A DNA stretch of 64,000 nt from Acanthaster planci. Taxonomy: Eukaryota > Echinodermata > Asteroidea > Valvatida > Acanthasteridae. The notes beneath the pieces were generated by a model that made no database searches, was not told where the DNA came from, and saw only the letters and a list, made by a program, of their open reading frames with translations. The position numbers and the translations under genes were made by a program. Location of the stretch: positions 1,049,176 to 1,113,175 of the forward strand of contig NW_019091428.1 of NCBI RefSeq assembly GCF_001949145.1, in the 5' to 3' direction. Positions 38,301 to 50,400 of this stretch are shown one piece after another (within the stretch, counting starts at the first letter, position 1; each line of letters opens with the position of its first letter).

Positions 38301-39310
38301 TTCCGCTCGGAGTGAATAGTGTGGGAGATATTTTTATTGCATAAAACAGTGGGGAAATTTTGAAATTAAAAACAACAGGACTTAGGCGCATGCCTTGGTG
38401 TAGTACTACTGCCACTGTAGGTGTGGTTTTACCTCCCTAAGTTTGATTCCACATTGGTCAGCCAGCACTGACCAATCAGAGACATGAGACAAGACCCAGG
38501 CTTTAAAGCCTAAAGGACATGTGTAAATGAGTCAGGATGCTGTTCAGTTGGGAATTCATTTTTTTAAAAAGGAAAATGTGATTAAAATTTGTCTCTCTGT
38601 CTCTTTGTCTCTTGCTCCTCTCTTTCGATTGCAAAGGTTTTGAAATTTCAAGTGAAGCTAGCATTTAATTCCTTGACATATAAGGCACGAGAAAGAACAA
38701 AACTTTTATGAAAATCTGAATTGTAAGCTATTCATTCAAAATCCACATTCATTTTGTGTACAAAATAATCAGTTACCATGGTTACTGTTTGTCCTTTGGC
38801 TATATACTTGCCTACAAAGTACAAACATCCCAAAACATCTCAAATATCCCTACTTCCGATGGAATCCAAACTATATAGGCCTAAAGTTGTATCAAAATGT
38901 TTCTTCTGAAATCCTCTTTCACTTCACAAAGAAAACAGAAAAATAGTTGAAAATTTATAGCACAGGGCGAACCCAGCAGTAGTACGCCTAACATAATTTA
39001 TACCTCGTTGTGCCGACCAACAGCAATGCACGCGGAAAGTCATGAAAATTAGACACGCTCAGTAAACCACGATGGATCTGAAAGGAATGTTCTTATCATA
39101 ATTCCTCCACCATTCTAAAACCATTTTTCTAAAACCTGAACAAAATATGCCCAGCCAACCAGAACTCCCCCTTTTTGCTTGAAACTTCTCGCCCTTTCTA
39201 ACCTGCATCAGTAGCTTTCTGTACATTGTTTCTTCATCCATGGGCTCTTCGTTTTCATGCGGTTCCTTTGCCACATCCAAAAGAGTTGAATCCGTCACGG
39301 AGGCCGCCAT
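20390..39310 (-). CDS. PIH1D1: PIH1D1 homolog, R2TP complex adaptor (7 exons, 321 aa)
   Basis: Coding exons on minus: 39310-39203, 37215-37078, 36116-36002, 35447-35304, 33219-32945, 22537-22394, 20431-20390 (TAA); all phases close. Residues about 50-185 form the PIH1 domain: PGFCIKT...KVFINVC, LDITEGELVKILE, YRVPLSIGEGHAEVD, CIAYDVLINTSFY, EGLENKYQILLD. NEHNIRTKSKPRI follows. Residues about 230-321 form the CS-like domain: EFLVVEIKLPGV, SLDLGEDRVLL, YHLDIYLPFSVD, LTLTLPVLP. Family knowledge: PIH1D1 joins RUVBL1/2 and RPAP3, and its PIH domain reads CK2-phosphorylated clients such as TELO2; the lysine-rich KTKNGKKEK fits a phosphate-binding surface. The first ATG (AAAATGGCGGCC) is YY1-like; upstream in-frame codons have no ATG. 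Intron 5 (22538-32944) contains the whole opposite-strand BEN gene. The final coding exon is only 42 nt. Confidence 0.92.
20609..20617 (+). promoter_or_regulatory. GCGCCCTCT core in PIH1D1 intron 6
   Basis: Exact GCGCCCTCT, one of at least five in the window and all in the same orientation. Possible CTCF-type core or a repeat remnant. Confidence 0.25.
25240..25823 (+). promoter_or_regulatory. Probable promoter and non-coding first exon of the BEN gene
   Basis: A CpG-richer segment (25420-25680) inside PIH1D1 intron 5 ends in a near-perfect splice donor, GAG|GTAAGTAT, with the exon edge at 25823. The next strong acceptor on the same strand is TTTTTCAG just before 27629, four bases upstream of the BEN-gene ATG. 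A spliced 5' UTR joining the two is the simplest reading. The ORF at 25231-25662 has no recognisable domain. Confidence 0.5.
27633..32041 (+). CDS. BEN-domain protein with N-terminal HTH-like segment (5 coding exons, 944 aa)
   Basis: Exons: 27633-28520, 28902-30197, 30663-30963, 31381-31566, 31878-32041 (TGA); phases 0,0,1,1 close. Residues about 834-930 match a BEN domain: RLAIRLARDCIFGSEVLSKS, TVTGRNGMNPLQRDGIKKI, WKMARESLSQLCKRTRR. BEN domains bind DNA or chromatin proteins, usually in repressors. A basic N terminus (RQRRGSYYKKKGRQGRR) precedes residues about 34-90, LLRAISEILAEMDILSISHL then SRSTVFRAMETLGLRVDRD, which look like a helix-turn-helix or winged-helix. Residues about 100-728 are polar, low-complexity and probably disordered; an acidic run of about 11 Glu lies near residue 780. 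The acceptor TTTTTCAG directly precedes AAGCATGG, supporting this start. Nuclear DNA-binding function is inferred. The gene lies wholly inside PIH1D1 intron 5, antisense. AATAAA at 32243-32248 is its likely poly(A) signal. Confidence 0.8.
30805..30850 (+). repeat. GAG/GAA repeat coding a polyglutamate run
   Basis: Imperfect GAG/GAA trinucleotide repeat inside exon 3 of the BEN gene. It encodes consecutive glutamates, so it could vary in length between alleles without shifting the frame. Confidence 0.8.
32243..32248 (+). terminator. Candidate polyadenylation signal of the BEN gene
   Basis: AATAAA about 200 bp after the BEN-gene stop at 32041, in the expected orientation. Confidence 0.5.
37578..37813. 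repeat. Two-copy 118-bp tandem duplication in PIH1D1 intron 1
   Basis: CCAAGTACATTTAAGTACTA at 37578 recurs at 37696. Both copies run on through the GTTAGACTGTGAAGCC and CTTGGTCGGAGGCT blocks with only a few mismatches, so the duplication is recent. No coding content. Confidence 0.85.
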
Positions 39311-39312
39311 TT
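39298..39312 (-). promoter_or_regulatory. YY1-like site overlapping the PIH1D1 start codon
   Basis: The minus strand reads AAAATGGCGGCCTCC across the initiator ATG, a good YY1 core. Such overlap usually marks a transcription start very close upstream. A GCGCCCTCT core (39330-39338) lies about 20 bp further upstream. Confidence 0.45.
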
Positions 39313-39329
39313 TCGTAGTGCTTGACAAC

Positions 39330-39338
39330 GCGCCCTCT
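39330..39338 (+). promoter_or_regulatory. GCGCCCTCT core in the PIH1D1 leader
   Basis: GCGCCCTCTGGAGA is the closest match in the window to the longer CTCF pattern GCGCCCTCTGGTGG. It sits 20 bp upstream of the PIH1D1 ATG. Confidence 0.4.
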
Positions 39339-40692
39339 GGAGACCGGGCAAACTCAGTCGAACTTTCTCAATAAATCGGCTACTCTCGCCATCCGACTGA
39401 CCCCCCCCCATCTGGCTTTATTGCTTGATCAATATCCGAGTGTTATACATCGAATTATTGCAGCTGCTAAAAGGCATGAAAACCGTAAGTTATAAGTTGG
39501 GCAGGTCCCTTGATTTCTTCGGAGATAATTTTGTGGAGGCCCATGTAAAGGGCGTGACCTACATTATCATGATAATTTACTGTGGATTTTTTTTCATGGT
39601 TATATTCCCAATTAACATTAATTTACATTTTTACAGGTGGATAAAATACAAATGGATCAAGTATAACAACGTTGCAGTTTTATTGGTTTCTAGGCTACAT
39701 GCCAAACAGCTTCAGTCACAAAGATACACTGAACTTTGGCACTGCAATTTGCATGAGGCTAAATTACCGCGTAGGCTATGTCACGGCACAAGAATGTGTC
39801 GCCATGCCAGGCCTATATCTTACCGTGACGTCTACATGACCTCCAGGATAACCTCACACCGTTATTATTATTCAGAAAGGGCAACATGGGGGTCATGATT
39901 TTGCAAGTGCACGTAGCCACACCACACGGGCTGTTTTTAAATCCTAAAGTCTTATCGGAGACTGTTATCTGGGGTCCAAACATTCGTGGAGCTTGAATCG
40001 ATCTGAAGCTCAGACGAACTGAACAGCTATCGCGTAGCGAGCGGCGTGGACAGCTTTGCCAAGCTGAACTTCACTCCGGGCCGGGCGTGCGCGCACTCGG
40101 TTCATACTTACAAGGTACTACACAGAAATTAATAGTACAGTGGGCTTATTGTAATATTGTTTTCACTATATGCTTTAGGTTCTCTGTGATAATGATATGC
40201 AGTGTTTTATGCACTGCTGTTTCGCGTATATCACACACGGACTGAGCATAGTATAGCATGTTGCCGCAGTGCATGCTGCCATGTCCTGTTTCCTTGTTAT
40301 TGGAATCGGATCAAATGTACTCGTCACGTGTAGACCTATATGGCTTAACTGGAACACAGCCTGCCTGACCTGTGTGCTCCAAAGTAGCTTCCTCAGTTTG
40401 TCCAAAGTGTTCCTTAATTCTAATACCACAAACGACTGGCGGGAACCTACAGACGTACAAGGAAGGGACTTCATTCTGTTATCAACCTCCAGTCATCCAA
40501 GGAGTTAATATATGCATGGAGGTGTGTTCCTTCCTCCATGATATATGCCTATGAGGAGGTTTAATTCATCGGTTGACAATTCTGTTAACTTGTCTGCTTG
40601 CAGAATGTCCTTGGTGCCTCACGTCTTCCACTGAGTTAGACCTACACTACAGGGAAACCTCAGGCTGGGTCTCCTCCGTCCGAGTTGCCATC
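39339..40692. promoter_or_regulatory. Divergent promoter region and 5' UTR between PIH1D1 and the rolling stone-like gene
   Basis: PIH1D1 reads left from 39310 and the rolling stone-like gene reads right from 40693. The GC-rich patch at 40010-40110 ends in CTTACAAG|GTACTA, a possible non-coding first exon. A TGCTTGCAG acceptor just before 40604 would join it to the coding exon. The ORF at 39425-39898 has no recognisable family and is not called. Confidence 0.4.
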
Positions 40693-43600
40693 ATGTGTGG
40701 TTCGCCGTGTACCCCTAATCGTATCTGGTCTTGGCTAGTTCATCATTTCCCACCGCACCCGACGGACTTCGGCCTGAGTGAAGATGCCACACTTTTCATG
40801 CACTCCCAGGTGAGGTCGGGGATTATACATACACAAAGTATATGATTGCGGGCTTGTATGTTTCGCTTTCGAGAAGGAATATTTCGATCTCTAATAATTA
40901 TTTCAGTGAAAGAGATTGGATCTGCTTAATTTTAACCCAAAGATGAACTTGCCATATATCCGTATAACACTGAGAATGAAACAGAAAAAGATCGCCAAAT
41001 TATTTAATTGTGTGATAGCTAAGATTATATTAATGGTAGGCCTGACATATGTTTCCAACTATTAACTTCGACCGCGAAAGTTTCCCACTAACACACGGAT
41101 TGTATAGACTGTCCGTATAGACTTATAACAGACTTCAAGGCTGTCTTTGCCTATAAGATGTTCATTTCCCTCTGACATTTGGCACGAATGAACTGACATT
41201 TGGCACGAATGAACGTTCTCACGAATTCAGTCTGTATGAAGGAAGACTGCAAACTTTGCTCCGACAAGAAAACTCGCGAGCTTCAATAGCAGTTGTGGAG
41301 AGTCTTGAATCTATAAATCATACGAGCACTTGACGAACAAGGCTCCTCGACTGACAGCGAAGGTTTGGTTCAGCCAGGGACCCACCATTCGCACCTCACA
41401 ATAGTCATCTATTGTGAATGTGCCACTCGGGCAAACATTGCGAACAATACCTGGAATCCTAGCCTCTGTGGCCTTGAGTTAACCATTATACGAATGAACT
41501 ATCTGCTGGGCCGAAATTGATCCACGACAAATGGATCCCGTTTCAGAGTAAAGACCCAAAGTGGAAAGGCCTTGTTATCTGATAACAACTGGCATTAGGG
41601 TTGGGCAAAACATGCATGGACAAAGTGTGTACATATAGTACATAATACTGTACAGGTACATGTACGCCGGATTTCAACGGATCCGACAGACTACTGCATG
41701 TGTGATGGCTGAAATGTTTTCCTTCTAAGAGAAAACACACACGATTGCTTGTTGGCTCAGGGCATGCGCCAGGTCCCACTATGAGGAAGAAGTTCTGAAT
41801 AATGTTCTAGAGGAAACAACTTTTATCAATATTCCCTGTCTGAAACAAGCACGGCTTGACTAGCTCGAATCAAGCGTCTAACCTCGGGTGGATGATGATT
41901 CCCGACACGAAGTAGCCGTAAAGTTATTTTAGGTAGGCCTACTGTCACAGCGCCTCAACGGCTTAACCTCAGTGCATGTAACGACATTATGCCTAAATTT
42001 GCACGTCATCCGCCGGATAATTGTTTCTTCTAATGGGAGGCACATAATTTTTATGTGTAATTGCTAATATGCTGCTGGTATCATTATGGTTCTATACGCG
42101 CACATGCACAATTGGTTTGCGAACAATAATAAAGGACCGGACCTGTGTGCGGTTTCTGAAACTGAATGTTGGATAGAAAACTTACACGCAAATGAGTGTT
42201 TAGACGGAGGACGTTATCAGCCCTTTCTCCTGCATAATCGAAAATATGTGAAATTTAACGATAAAGAATCACTTATGGCAGTGAATGGATCGCGGTACCG
42301 TGCTAATCATAAAACCAATCCTTCCAATGCATTCCTCCTTCCCAAATCACCTCACAAAGTGGGGTGACTTGTCTAAATCCAAGATGGCCGCCACACTGAT
42401 CGATCAAAGTTCCAAAGTGGGATTGGGAACACCATACACATACAGATTTTTAAAGGGACAAGCATAATAAAGATCAGCTACACGTGATCATACAACTGCT
42501 TGGTGACCCACCTCCACTGGATTGACAGGTCAACAGTTATATGACCAACACATGCCGTTTCCAATGGTGATGTAGTCGGCTATCTATCTGAGTCGGGGAG
42601 AGGAGAAGGGAGGGAAAACAACCAAACAACCACCTATTGTGCAAGGTCTTTTTTAAGTGTCCTTTGTATTTGATGCATTTTTTTTCTTCTGCCGACAGTG
42701 GTCCATACCTCAGCCCGTCTTTATCGCCTACCGAGCCTTCTTGGCCTGTTACACTTTCGCTTGGCTTATTATGTCTATCGTCAATGCGGGCCAGACAACG
42801 GGGCTGGGTGGATTTTTTGTCTTCCTGACCAACTGGACCTACATTTTGCTCAGTTTTTATCTCGTCATCTCATGCATATCCACATCCTATGCCTCGTACA
42901 GGACCAGACAGTGCCCATCAGATGGTAAGTACATGTATAGGCCTACACAATGCTGAGTTCTAAGTGTTAATCTTAAGCAGCTCCTAGGTCCGCGCGGGCT
43001 GTGTAGCCAGGTCAGACTACATGCACAAGATGTAAGTACATGTTGATCGTGCTCATCCCTTGCATGTCGATGGTTTCATCAAGGTCAGATTCCACACATT
43101 GGATGCAAGTAAGCTCAGCTGGTATCTTGCCAGTTCCTGCATGTATGCGACGTATACACGCTCAGAAAGCGCACCTCGGATTGTAAGTACATCGTGCAGA
43201 GTTTGCGCCTCATCTTCCTGGTCTCTGTCCTTCACAAGTTCAGACAGAGCACATCGTATGGAATCATATATACTGACCTTAAGACCTGACCTTGACAGTG
43301 TTTTTATTTCAAAGGCGTCTGGAGCTTTTACAGTTAAAGTGAAACATGCATGTGAAGGGCAAGTGGCTTAGGGCATCTGACCCCCCGTACACTTTATTTT
43401 TATAAAGGTAAATGTGCACTTTTTGATTTCCTAAAAGTGAGGAGACACGTCCCTTCTCGTTAGACTTTGACCTTATTGCTGCGATCAAAGTTAACAGTTA
43501 TTGTAGCTCGGCTGAACTTGGTGTCAGTAGACAGACTAATCAATACTATACATATCATTGCAGTATTTGGTTCGAACACAGGTAGGTGATTTTGGCACCA

Positions 43601-44391
43601 AATATTGGAGACACTATTCTGATTTTGCCCCCTGAAGACACTCCCCGACAATGGCCCTTGAAATTGATCAATGAGTAAGCACTATTTTCCTTTCAGGAAA
43701 CCTCAACAAAGCCGAGGCTGCCCCCATTCGTCAACCGGGAAGCAATGACAACTACCCGCAGTCATCTTCACCAGATTCCGAATCGTCAGGTTCAGTGCCA
43801 GAAGACATATCTCCTCAGACAACTCCCACACGGCTACCGTTCTACTTCAAGATCACCTGGGTGCTCCTCAACGTGTGTCTTGCTTTTGGACCCATCATCA
43901 GCATCATCTACTGGGCTTTCATCTTCGACCCCGAATTCGTCTACGCCAATCAGGGAGGCGCCTACGGAGTAGCGCTGACCGTCCACCGTCATGCATTCAA
44001 CACGATCTTCGTGTACCTCGACCTTGCCGTGTCTGCCTCACCGATTACATTCTGGCATTTTGTCTATCCCGTCGGGTACGGTCTGCTTTATATGTTCTTC
44101 TCCCTGGTGTATTACTGGGCTGGAGGGACTAACCCTTACATCGACAGCCCAGCCATCTACCCTAGCCTTTTGGACTGGACCAACCCCGGAAAGACCATCG
44201 GGGCGGTAATAGCCTTCGCGGTTGTTGCAATCGTCTTCCATTCCGTCGCCTACGGCTGCTACCGGCTGCGGATGTGCGTGGCGGGTAGGTTTGATATGCT
44301 GACTCGAGCCCAACTGCAGGCGAGAACCTTGCGAAATGAGACCCACGCCGGGCCTGGGGAAGAGGAAAACCAGAGCACGGTCGTTGTGTGA
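40693..44391 (+). CDS. Rolling stone family multipass membrane protein (3 coding exons, 345 aa)
   Basis: Exons: 40693-40809, 42699-42924, 43697-44391 (TGA); phases 0 and 1 close. The family signature QWSIPQPVFIAYRAFLACYT spans the first junction (residues about 39-58), followed by FFVFLTNWTYILLSFYLVIS. Hydrophobic segments lie near residues 42-65, 77-99, 163-190, 206-228, 231-258 and 282-310. Between the second and third is a Ser/Pro/Asp-rich loop (about 116-160). Later motifs include HRHAFNTIFVYLDLAVS, FWHFVYPVGYGLLYMFFSLV and NPYIDSPAIYPSLLDWTNPG. Drosophila rolling stone acts in myoblast fusion; other homologs are mostly uncharacterised, so function here is not asserted. The ATG at 40693 is in a likely second exon beginning after a TGCTTGCAG acceptor. 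The large introns contain no recognised gene, including the 42086-42367 ORF. Confidence 0.88.
41172..41213. repeat. Perfect 21-bp tandem duplication
   Basis: CTGACATTTGGCACGAATGA plus one A, repeated twice exactly, in the first intron of the rolling stone-like gene. Confidence 0.85.
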
Positions 44392-47300
44392 GCGGCGACG
44401 GTGACGTCCTTAAAGGATATCTCAGATGGATGAAAGGACGCCCATGCCAGTTTTCAAGAGTTGTTGACAATGTTCGTTATTGGTGCTTAGAGTTCGTGGT
44501 TACCACGCCTTTTTGGATCTAGGGTGACCCTTTTTCACCTAAGAAAAATTTTCACCTTCTTAAGGAAAAACATGTAACTCTGAAGTACATGTACATGTAG
44601 TACTTACCTATATATGGTTGCTTTCAAAAAGCTACCAACACTGTAACTCAACACAGAATGTACATAGATTCGAGACATCCTTATTTCATAAACTTCAAAG
44701 TATATCAAGGGCCTCACAACGTCACTTGAAGGTTTGTTTATAATGAAACAATTCTGCGTGTTGCAAACCAATCACTGAGTTCCATGCCTTCGATCTAAGT
44801 TTAGGATAACATAAGTATACTTGAAAGGGTTGCGGTCTTAATGGGAGACTCTAAGGCGCTTGGTGGCGACAAATATTCTGGTCGACGTCCTTTTTACCAG
44901 TTTTTATATAACGCATGCATAATTCTGAGCGCACGTAGCACCTTGAAGAAGGACCGCTATGTTTGTTGCCACCTGTGTCTCAAAATCTCACACTGGTCTT
45001 TTGTTTATACGTAAAAATACTTGCTTTTCATAGTCCATGGAATAGCGCGGTACACAGTCACAGCATTGCAAAATAATTGGGTACTACTAGCATTATAATG
45101 GGCTTTACAGAATGACAAAAAATCGATTTGAAATGGATGAAGAAGTAAGATGTTTTCTGTTACATCTGAGATGTATTTATCAATTTATTTATTCTACTAC
45201 AAGTATAGTGTACACCTCGATTGTACATGATTTGGAATCTTGACGGTGACTAAATTAAGACAAAAAGGTTGCATTACGCGTGCGTAAATAGATGTAAAAT
45301 CAGCCAACATAGATCAAGCTTGATCTCCCAAAAGGCGATCATTCATGAAGCTTTGACATTCACCAACTAGAATTAAGAACTACAAAATTCCCTCACTGAA
45401 AACTAGCTGAGGGAAAGAAATCAATAAAATGTTTTGAAATAAAAAAAAAGAAAAAGCCATCGGATCGCGCTTTCCCACGCCCTCCTTTCCAAGACTTTTG
45501 CAACACTAAGTTGGATGAAGATTTTGACACTTTGAATCACAATGCTCTTCCTAGAGTCACCTGTTGGTGTAGGCACTGATAGCATAGCCAGAAATGGGTG
45601 CATTCATTAGATGGCCGAAATCCAACCTGTAGGCCTGTTTATTTCACACAAATCCGGATCGCATCAGTGATCCAACGTTAGTTCACTGACATCAGCACCC
45701 ACCTAATGGAAGGAGCGAGGCAGCATCGAGATCACTGATTGAGATTTAAAATAAACAGGTTCTACGTGCTGCCTTTAACGCCGGTGCGCCTACGCGAAGC
45801 GGCTGCGATGGGAGTCCAGGGTTCTCTGACTGTTCCAGGATTTCAGATGCTCCGTGGTGCCGCCGAGGTTTGGAAGAGAGAAATGTTTTAAATCTTAGAG
45901 GCAAACTCAGTCGACTTGAAAATAAACAGGGCCGAGTCGTGCTCGCCCAAACCCCATTGAAGATTATCTCCCAGCATGATATAGGGCATAACCTCAGATT
46001 TCATGTTACAGGTACTGAAAAGATCAGTATCAATCAAAAGTATCAACTGAATCAGTTTGGGCAGTGAATTACACTACAGTGAGCCAAAGTTAAAGTACTT
46101 GTAGGCGTATTTGCTTAATTCTTCTCGACAACAATAATTCTGTACAAAAATATCAGTCTATTTTTATGAAAGTGAAATTAAATAATTAGGCCTATGCTCA
46201 GTCAAAACTGTGTGTAATATTCGGCGCGAAAATGCTAGCACTAATGTAAACTACTGCTAAATATTGATTTTAAAAATCACAAAATATTCAGTAAGAATCA
46301 CAGTTTACTTTACAAATTACAGATTTATAGTAAAACACAATGCAATGAAGGCCGTCGTTGTGAATGCACATGAATGGAAAGTTCCATTTTGATTGTCTTC
46401 TGGCCTCCCGCCCTTGCGTAGCTTCTACCCTCAGCGTGCACTTGTATTCTCATAGACTGGATTGTCTGCGACATGAAAAAGTTAAACAATGGTTATGTAT
46501 TCATCGAACAAAGGGACAATTCACTGCAGGTTCATACATTTGCAGCGTCTGAAACGATGGTAAATTGAATGAACCACTGGCAAGGTTTGACATTGTCCTT
46601 CTTAAAACAAGCTCAATAATGAGGGCGTTAGTATTTATTGGTATCCATGCATGTGAAAATAATGCGTTTCAACAAAACCTGGATGGGCAATGCAGGCCAA
46701 AATATTTCATAAAGTGGCAAACAAGGTCGATGGGTATGAAAAAAGCATCAAATTATTTCATAAGAGGAAAGCTCATTTACAAGCATGTCAAACTGCAGAC
46801 TATACAAAAACACTTAATAATGGATTTGCTCTAGTGAACGAGGTAGGAAAAAAGGTAAATGTGGTTTGATGTAGATGGCACAAATGACAATGAATTATCA
46901 TGCTGGCAGAGGCATGTGCTTGACACCAGTTAACCATATTGGAAGTGTAAACAGACACGGCCATGCAAAAAAACCCTGCTTTTGAAGTTAATCTTTGTCA
47001 ACAGTTTTTACCTTTTACAGCTCCAGGTGTATTCAAAGCTGCACAAAATACAACAATCAGAAACGCATGATGTCCCAGTGATAACAAATACATGTAAATC
47101 ACAAAGGCCCTACTACTGTGGCATGATCGCAGCACACTATCCACCTAGAGCAGAAGCGCTCCCTCATCGGTTAATTAGGGGAGTTCATTTTGTCGGCAGC
47201 GATGCAGCCGTGACGCATGTATTTCATAGTCGTTTGTGTACCGGCGAAGTTCAGTTCCCGCCAAAGGAGCCTCCGTTGCTAAGAAAATAGCGCCCTCTCT

Positions 47301-47405
47301 TGGTCCAGCTCAAGGCCCATTGACGAAGGCAGAAGGTGGGCATACAAAATGAAAGAGCATGACGTATGAATATTCACTGCAAGTCACAATTTTTCATTTT
47401 CTTAC
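44392..47405. other. Convergent intergenic region; probable 3' UTRs
   Basis: Holds the 3' UTR of the rolling stone-like gene (+) and, somewhere, the unidentified final exon and 3' UTR of the adhesion GPCR (-). Candidate AATAAA signals on plus occur near 45424, 45750 and 45920. A GCGCCCTCT core is at 47290-47298. No additional gene is recognised. Confidence 0.45.
47290..47298 (+). promoter_or_regulatory. GCGCCCTCT core beside the adhesion GPCR 3' region
   Basis: GCGCCCTCTCTTGG, an exact core with partial match to the right half of the CTCF pattern. Confidence 0.3.
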
Positions 47406-50400
47406 CCATATACGAAGATGCGGCTGTGGATGTGGTACCTTTCCTCCAGTTATTGTTGGGTGCCTTTGCTCCATTAGTCTGGCTTTCAGATCTGGAATAC
47501 ACTCCTGCAGAATAGGAAACAAATACATCTCCAAAATAAGACCACTAAACTAAATTTGAGATGCACTACATAGAATAATTTCTGCATGGGACCTAACTCA
47601 AGCAGCTGAAGATTCCCCTTTACGGCCTCGATAAGAAAGCCATTTTAGATCAGATTAATTTAAGATCAGATAAATCTGGATGAGACTAAATCAGATGAGA
47701 CCATACTAGATCGATTGTGGGTAGAATCAGAGAGAATAATGATTCAACAGTGAACTAGGATGAACACGGCAAGGAAGAAACCAGAACAATTTAGCAAATG
47801 AGTCAAGACAGAATGACAGGAAGAGGTAATTTCCATCATCTCTCTCACCAGACTTAGAGTCGCGGAAGTCACCAGTCTCCGGCGCGCAGTACGGGCAGCA
47901 GGCCAACACCCACCGCTGCCGCATCTCCGGCTGCAGCAGGCACTGGAAGACGAAGACGGCGAAGCCCTGCAGGGAGTTGAAAGCGGCGAAGAGGTAGCTG
48001 AAGGTCAGGCTGGCATCGCCGATGGCGAAGAAGCCCAGGAGCCAGGTCAGCCCCAGCAGGATGGTGACACTGACCGTGGCCCGGAGCTGGGCCGCCACGT
48101 CGAAGCGATCTGACGTGCTGATCTTGCTCTTGCGCAGTTGGCACAGCTTCCAAGTGACCGCCACGAAGACTACCACGTTAAAGAGGAGAATGAGGCAGAC
48201 AGGGAGGAGGTAGGCCACATAGAATGGGATCCCACTCAGCCAGCACCTTGTAAAATAAATACATAGGCTGGAGTTATTATCTTCGGACGGGCCTCCACAT
48301 CCGGCATCGAACATGCGTTACATTATTATGCTCCTTCATTCTTGCATCTTCTGCTGCTATACGAAGAGCAACAAATTCGCGTTATTGGCCCTATAAAACC
48401 TTTAGTAGCAAAGAACTTTAACGCGCTGCCTTGCGAGTTTGGGTAAACTAATGAGCAATCCAACTTACAGATCATCATTGCTGCCATAGTTTTGAAGGTC
48501 TGCACCTAACGTTATCCCGACAATGACAAGTGGTATACCTGGGAGAAAAACAGCAGTTACAGTGATCAGCTTTCCATTTTAAAATACCTGGCTTTATGAA
48601 ATTCAGAAATCACTACAGGTTTGGTCAAATTCACAAATAACCAAGTCTTTCGAAGTAACTTCCTCCAAAAGAGAGTGGAATGCATTGCCAATGCCACCTC
48701 TTGTTTCTTTGACATTATTCAAACGCAGTCTCAGCAATCATCTTAACGATTTGTTTCACTAGAAACAAACGTTACCACTGACCATAAGTCTCTCTTATTA
48801 CGGTAAACCCTTCTTTTTATAGCCTGACCAAGTTGATATTTTAGAATCGAATTTCTATGTTACTCTGATTCCTATGTACACGTATTAAACACGTCACATT
48901 TTCAGACATGATGTTTAGTTATACTGCTTTAATTTAAATTTATTGAATTTATTGTAAACTTGCCTTCAATGCAATCCTTGGGCTGTGATGGGGAAGTAAA
49001 ATAAATAAATCCATAGAAAAGAAGTGCCAAGTGCCATGGAGGTGAGATTTCAAGTGGACTTTAATTTATCAACGTGTATTGACAGCGTCAATTAAGACGA
49101 CTCACCCCAGCCCACGATCACCATCTTGAGCAGGAAGTGAGAGTAATACGTTGCGAAGACCCTGACCAGTGCCATGTACATGTTAAAGGCTTGAATGGCC
49201 ATCCAGGCCATGGCGGCCAAGAGCGAGAAGTGCAGGCAGACGGCCAGGGCCATACATAGCTCGTCCGGCGCCGACTCCCGGAACTCGGCCGTCACGGATG
49301 CCGCGATGAAGAAGACGTTGACAAAAATCAGCGAGATGACGAAGTTGACAAGGACCTTGGCGCGCTTGTCGCCTCTGAACTTTTTGCTGTCGTCGGAAAA
49401 ATGGAAGAAAGGTCAACACTATCTTAGTTACACGATGCTCTGTGCATCAAGTATCAAAATCCTTTTATGTATTCCCACCATTATAAATTTAAGTTGGCAC
49501 AGGGTTATTTTCCCCCATTTCACCTCTTTGACCTGAGTCGGTCGACATGTAGCTTCAAGTTTCCAATCCAAATTTGATTTCAAGGGTTCTCCTTGGTTTC
49601 ATTTCCAGAAACAATATTTGAAATGTAACAAAACAGCACTAAGGTGCATACATCCTGGTTAGCATCTGATAGAGGCATTTTTCTGAAGGATGGACAGACC
49701 AAATGACTATTTTCTGAACTAGTAAGTCCTTATACTTGGGCTTCGAGTACACTAAAAATAATTAAATACCAAATTTTCAGTTAGAAAGAAACTGCAAACT
49801 ATTGGAGTTACAAACGAAGGACAAAAGAGCCGAAAACAACTTTTTTTCACAATAAAGCATTCGAAAATTACTCACTCGTGCACTTTAGCTTTGGATCTGG
49901 GGCTGTGGGATAAAAAGATAGCCAAAGGAATGTTCATCAGAAAGGAAAATCAAGCAAGAAAGAAACTGAGATTTTGCACCAAAATGACTGAGCCAATGAG
50001 GATCCCTTTATTGCACATACTTGCATTATAACATGACATACGGAGAGTTCATAATCAAAATATCTCATTTGCTGATAGGCCTATGAGAAAAATCTGTCGA
50101 AATGTAGAGAAACTTGAAAAAAAAATGTTGCACAGTAGAGGTATCCTGCTTACTGTCTTACCCGCAGCAAGTGTACGTTACTAGAGTTAACACAAGTCCG
50201 ATGAGGGAAAGCGTACATCCAGCGTATGATATAATAGACAGTGCAAGCTGATGACCTGGCGGAATATCCGGCCCATCGTATATATCCTAATCAAAGAAAT
50301 AGGGAAGGATCAGTAATAAAATATAACATTCCATCTATCACCTCATGAAATAATTTCTACTGGACTCATAAACATTGATTCTCTGTGTAATCATTAACCC

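Noticed and set aside
39311-39328. Upstream start for PIH1D1 at 39328
   Set aside because: That codon is TTG; the first ATG in frame is at 39310 in a good initiation context.
42086-42367. 93-aa ORF in the rolling stone-like gene intron
   Set aside because: No family recognised, no splice support, and the phases do not fit the host gene.
47100-47330. Possible terminal exon of the adhesion GPCR
   Set aside because: An open minus frame exists after a weak acceptor near 47311, but no family similarity or good splice signal supports it.
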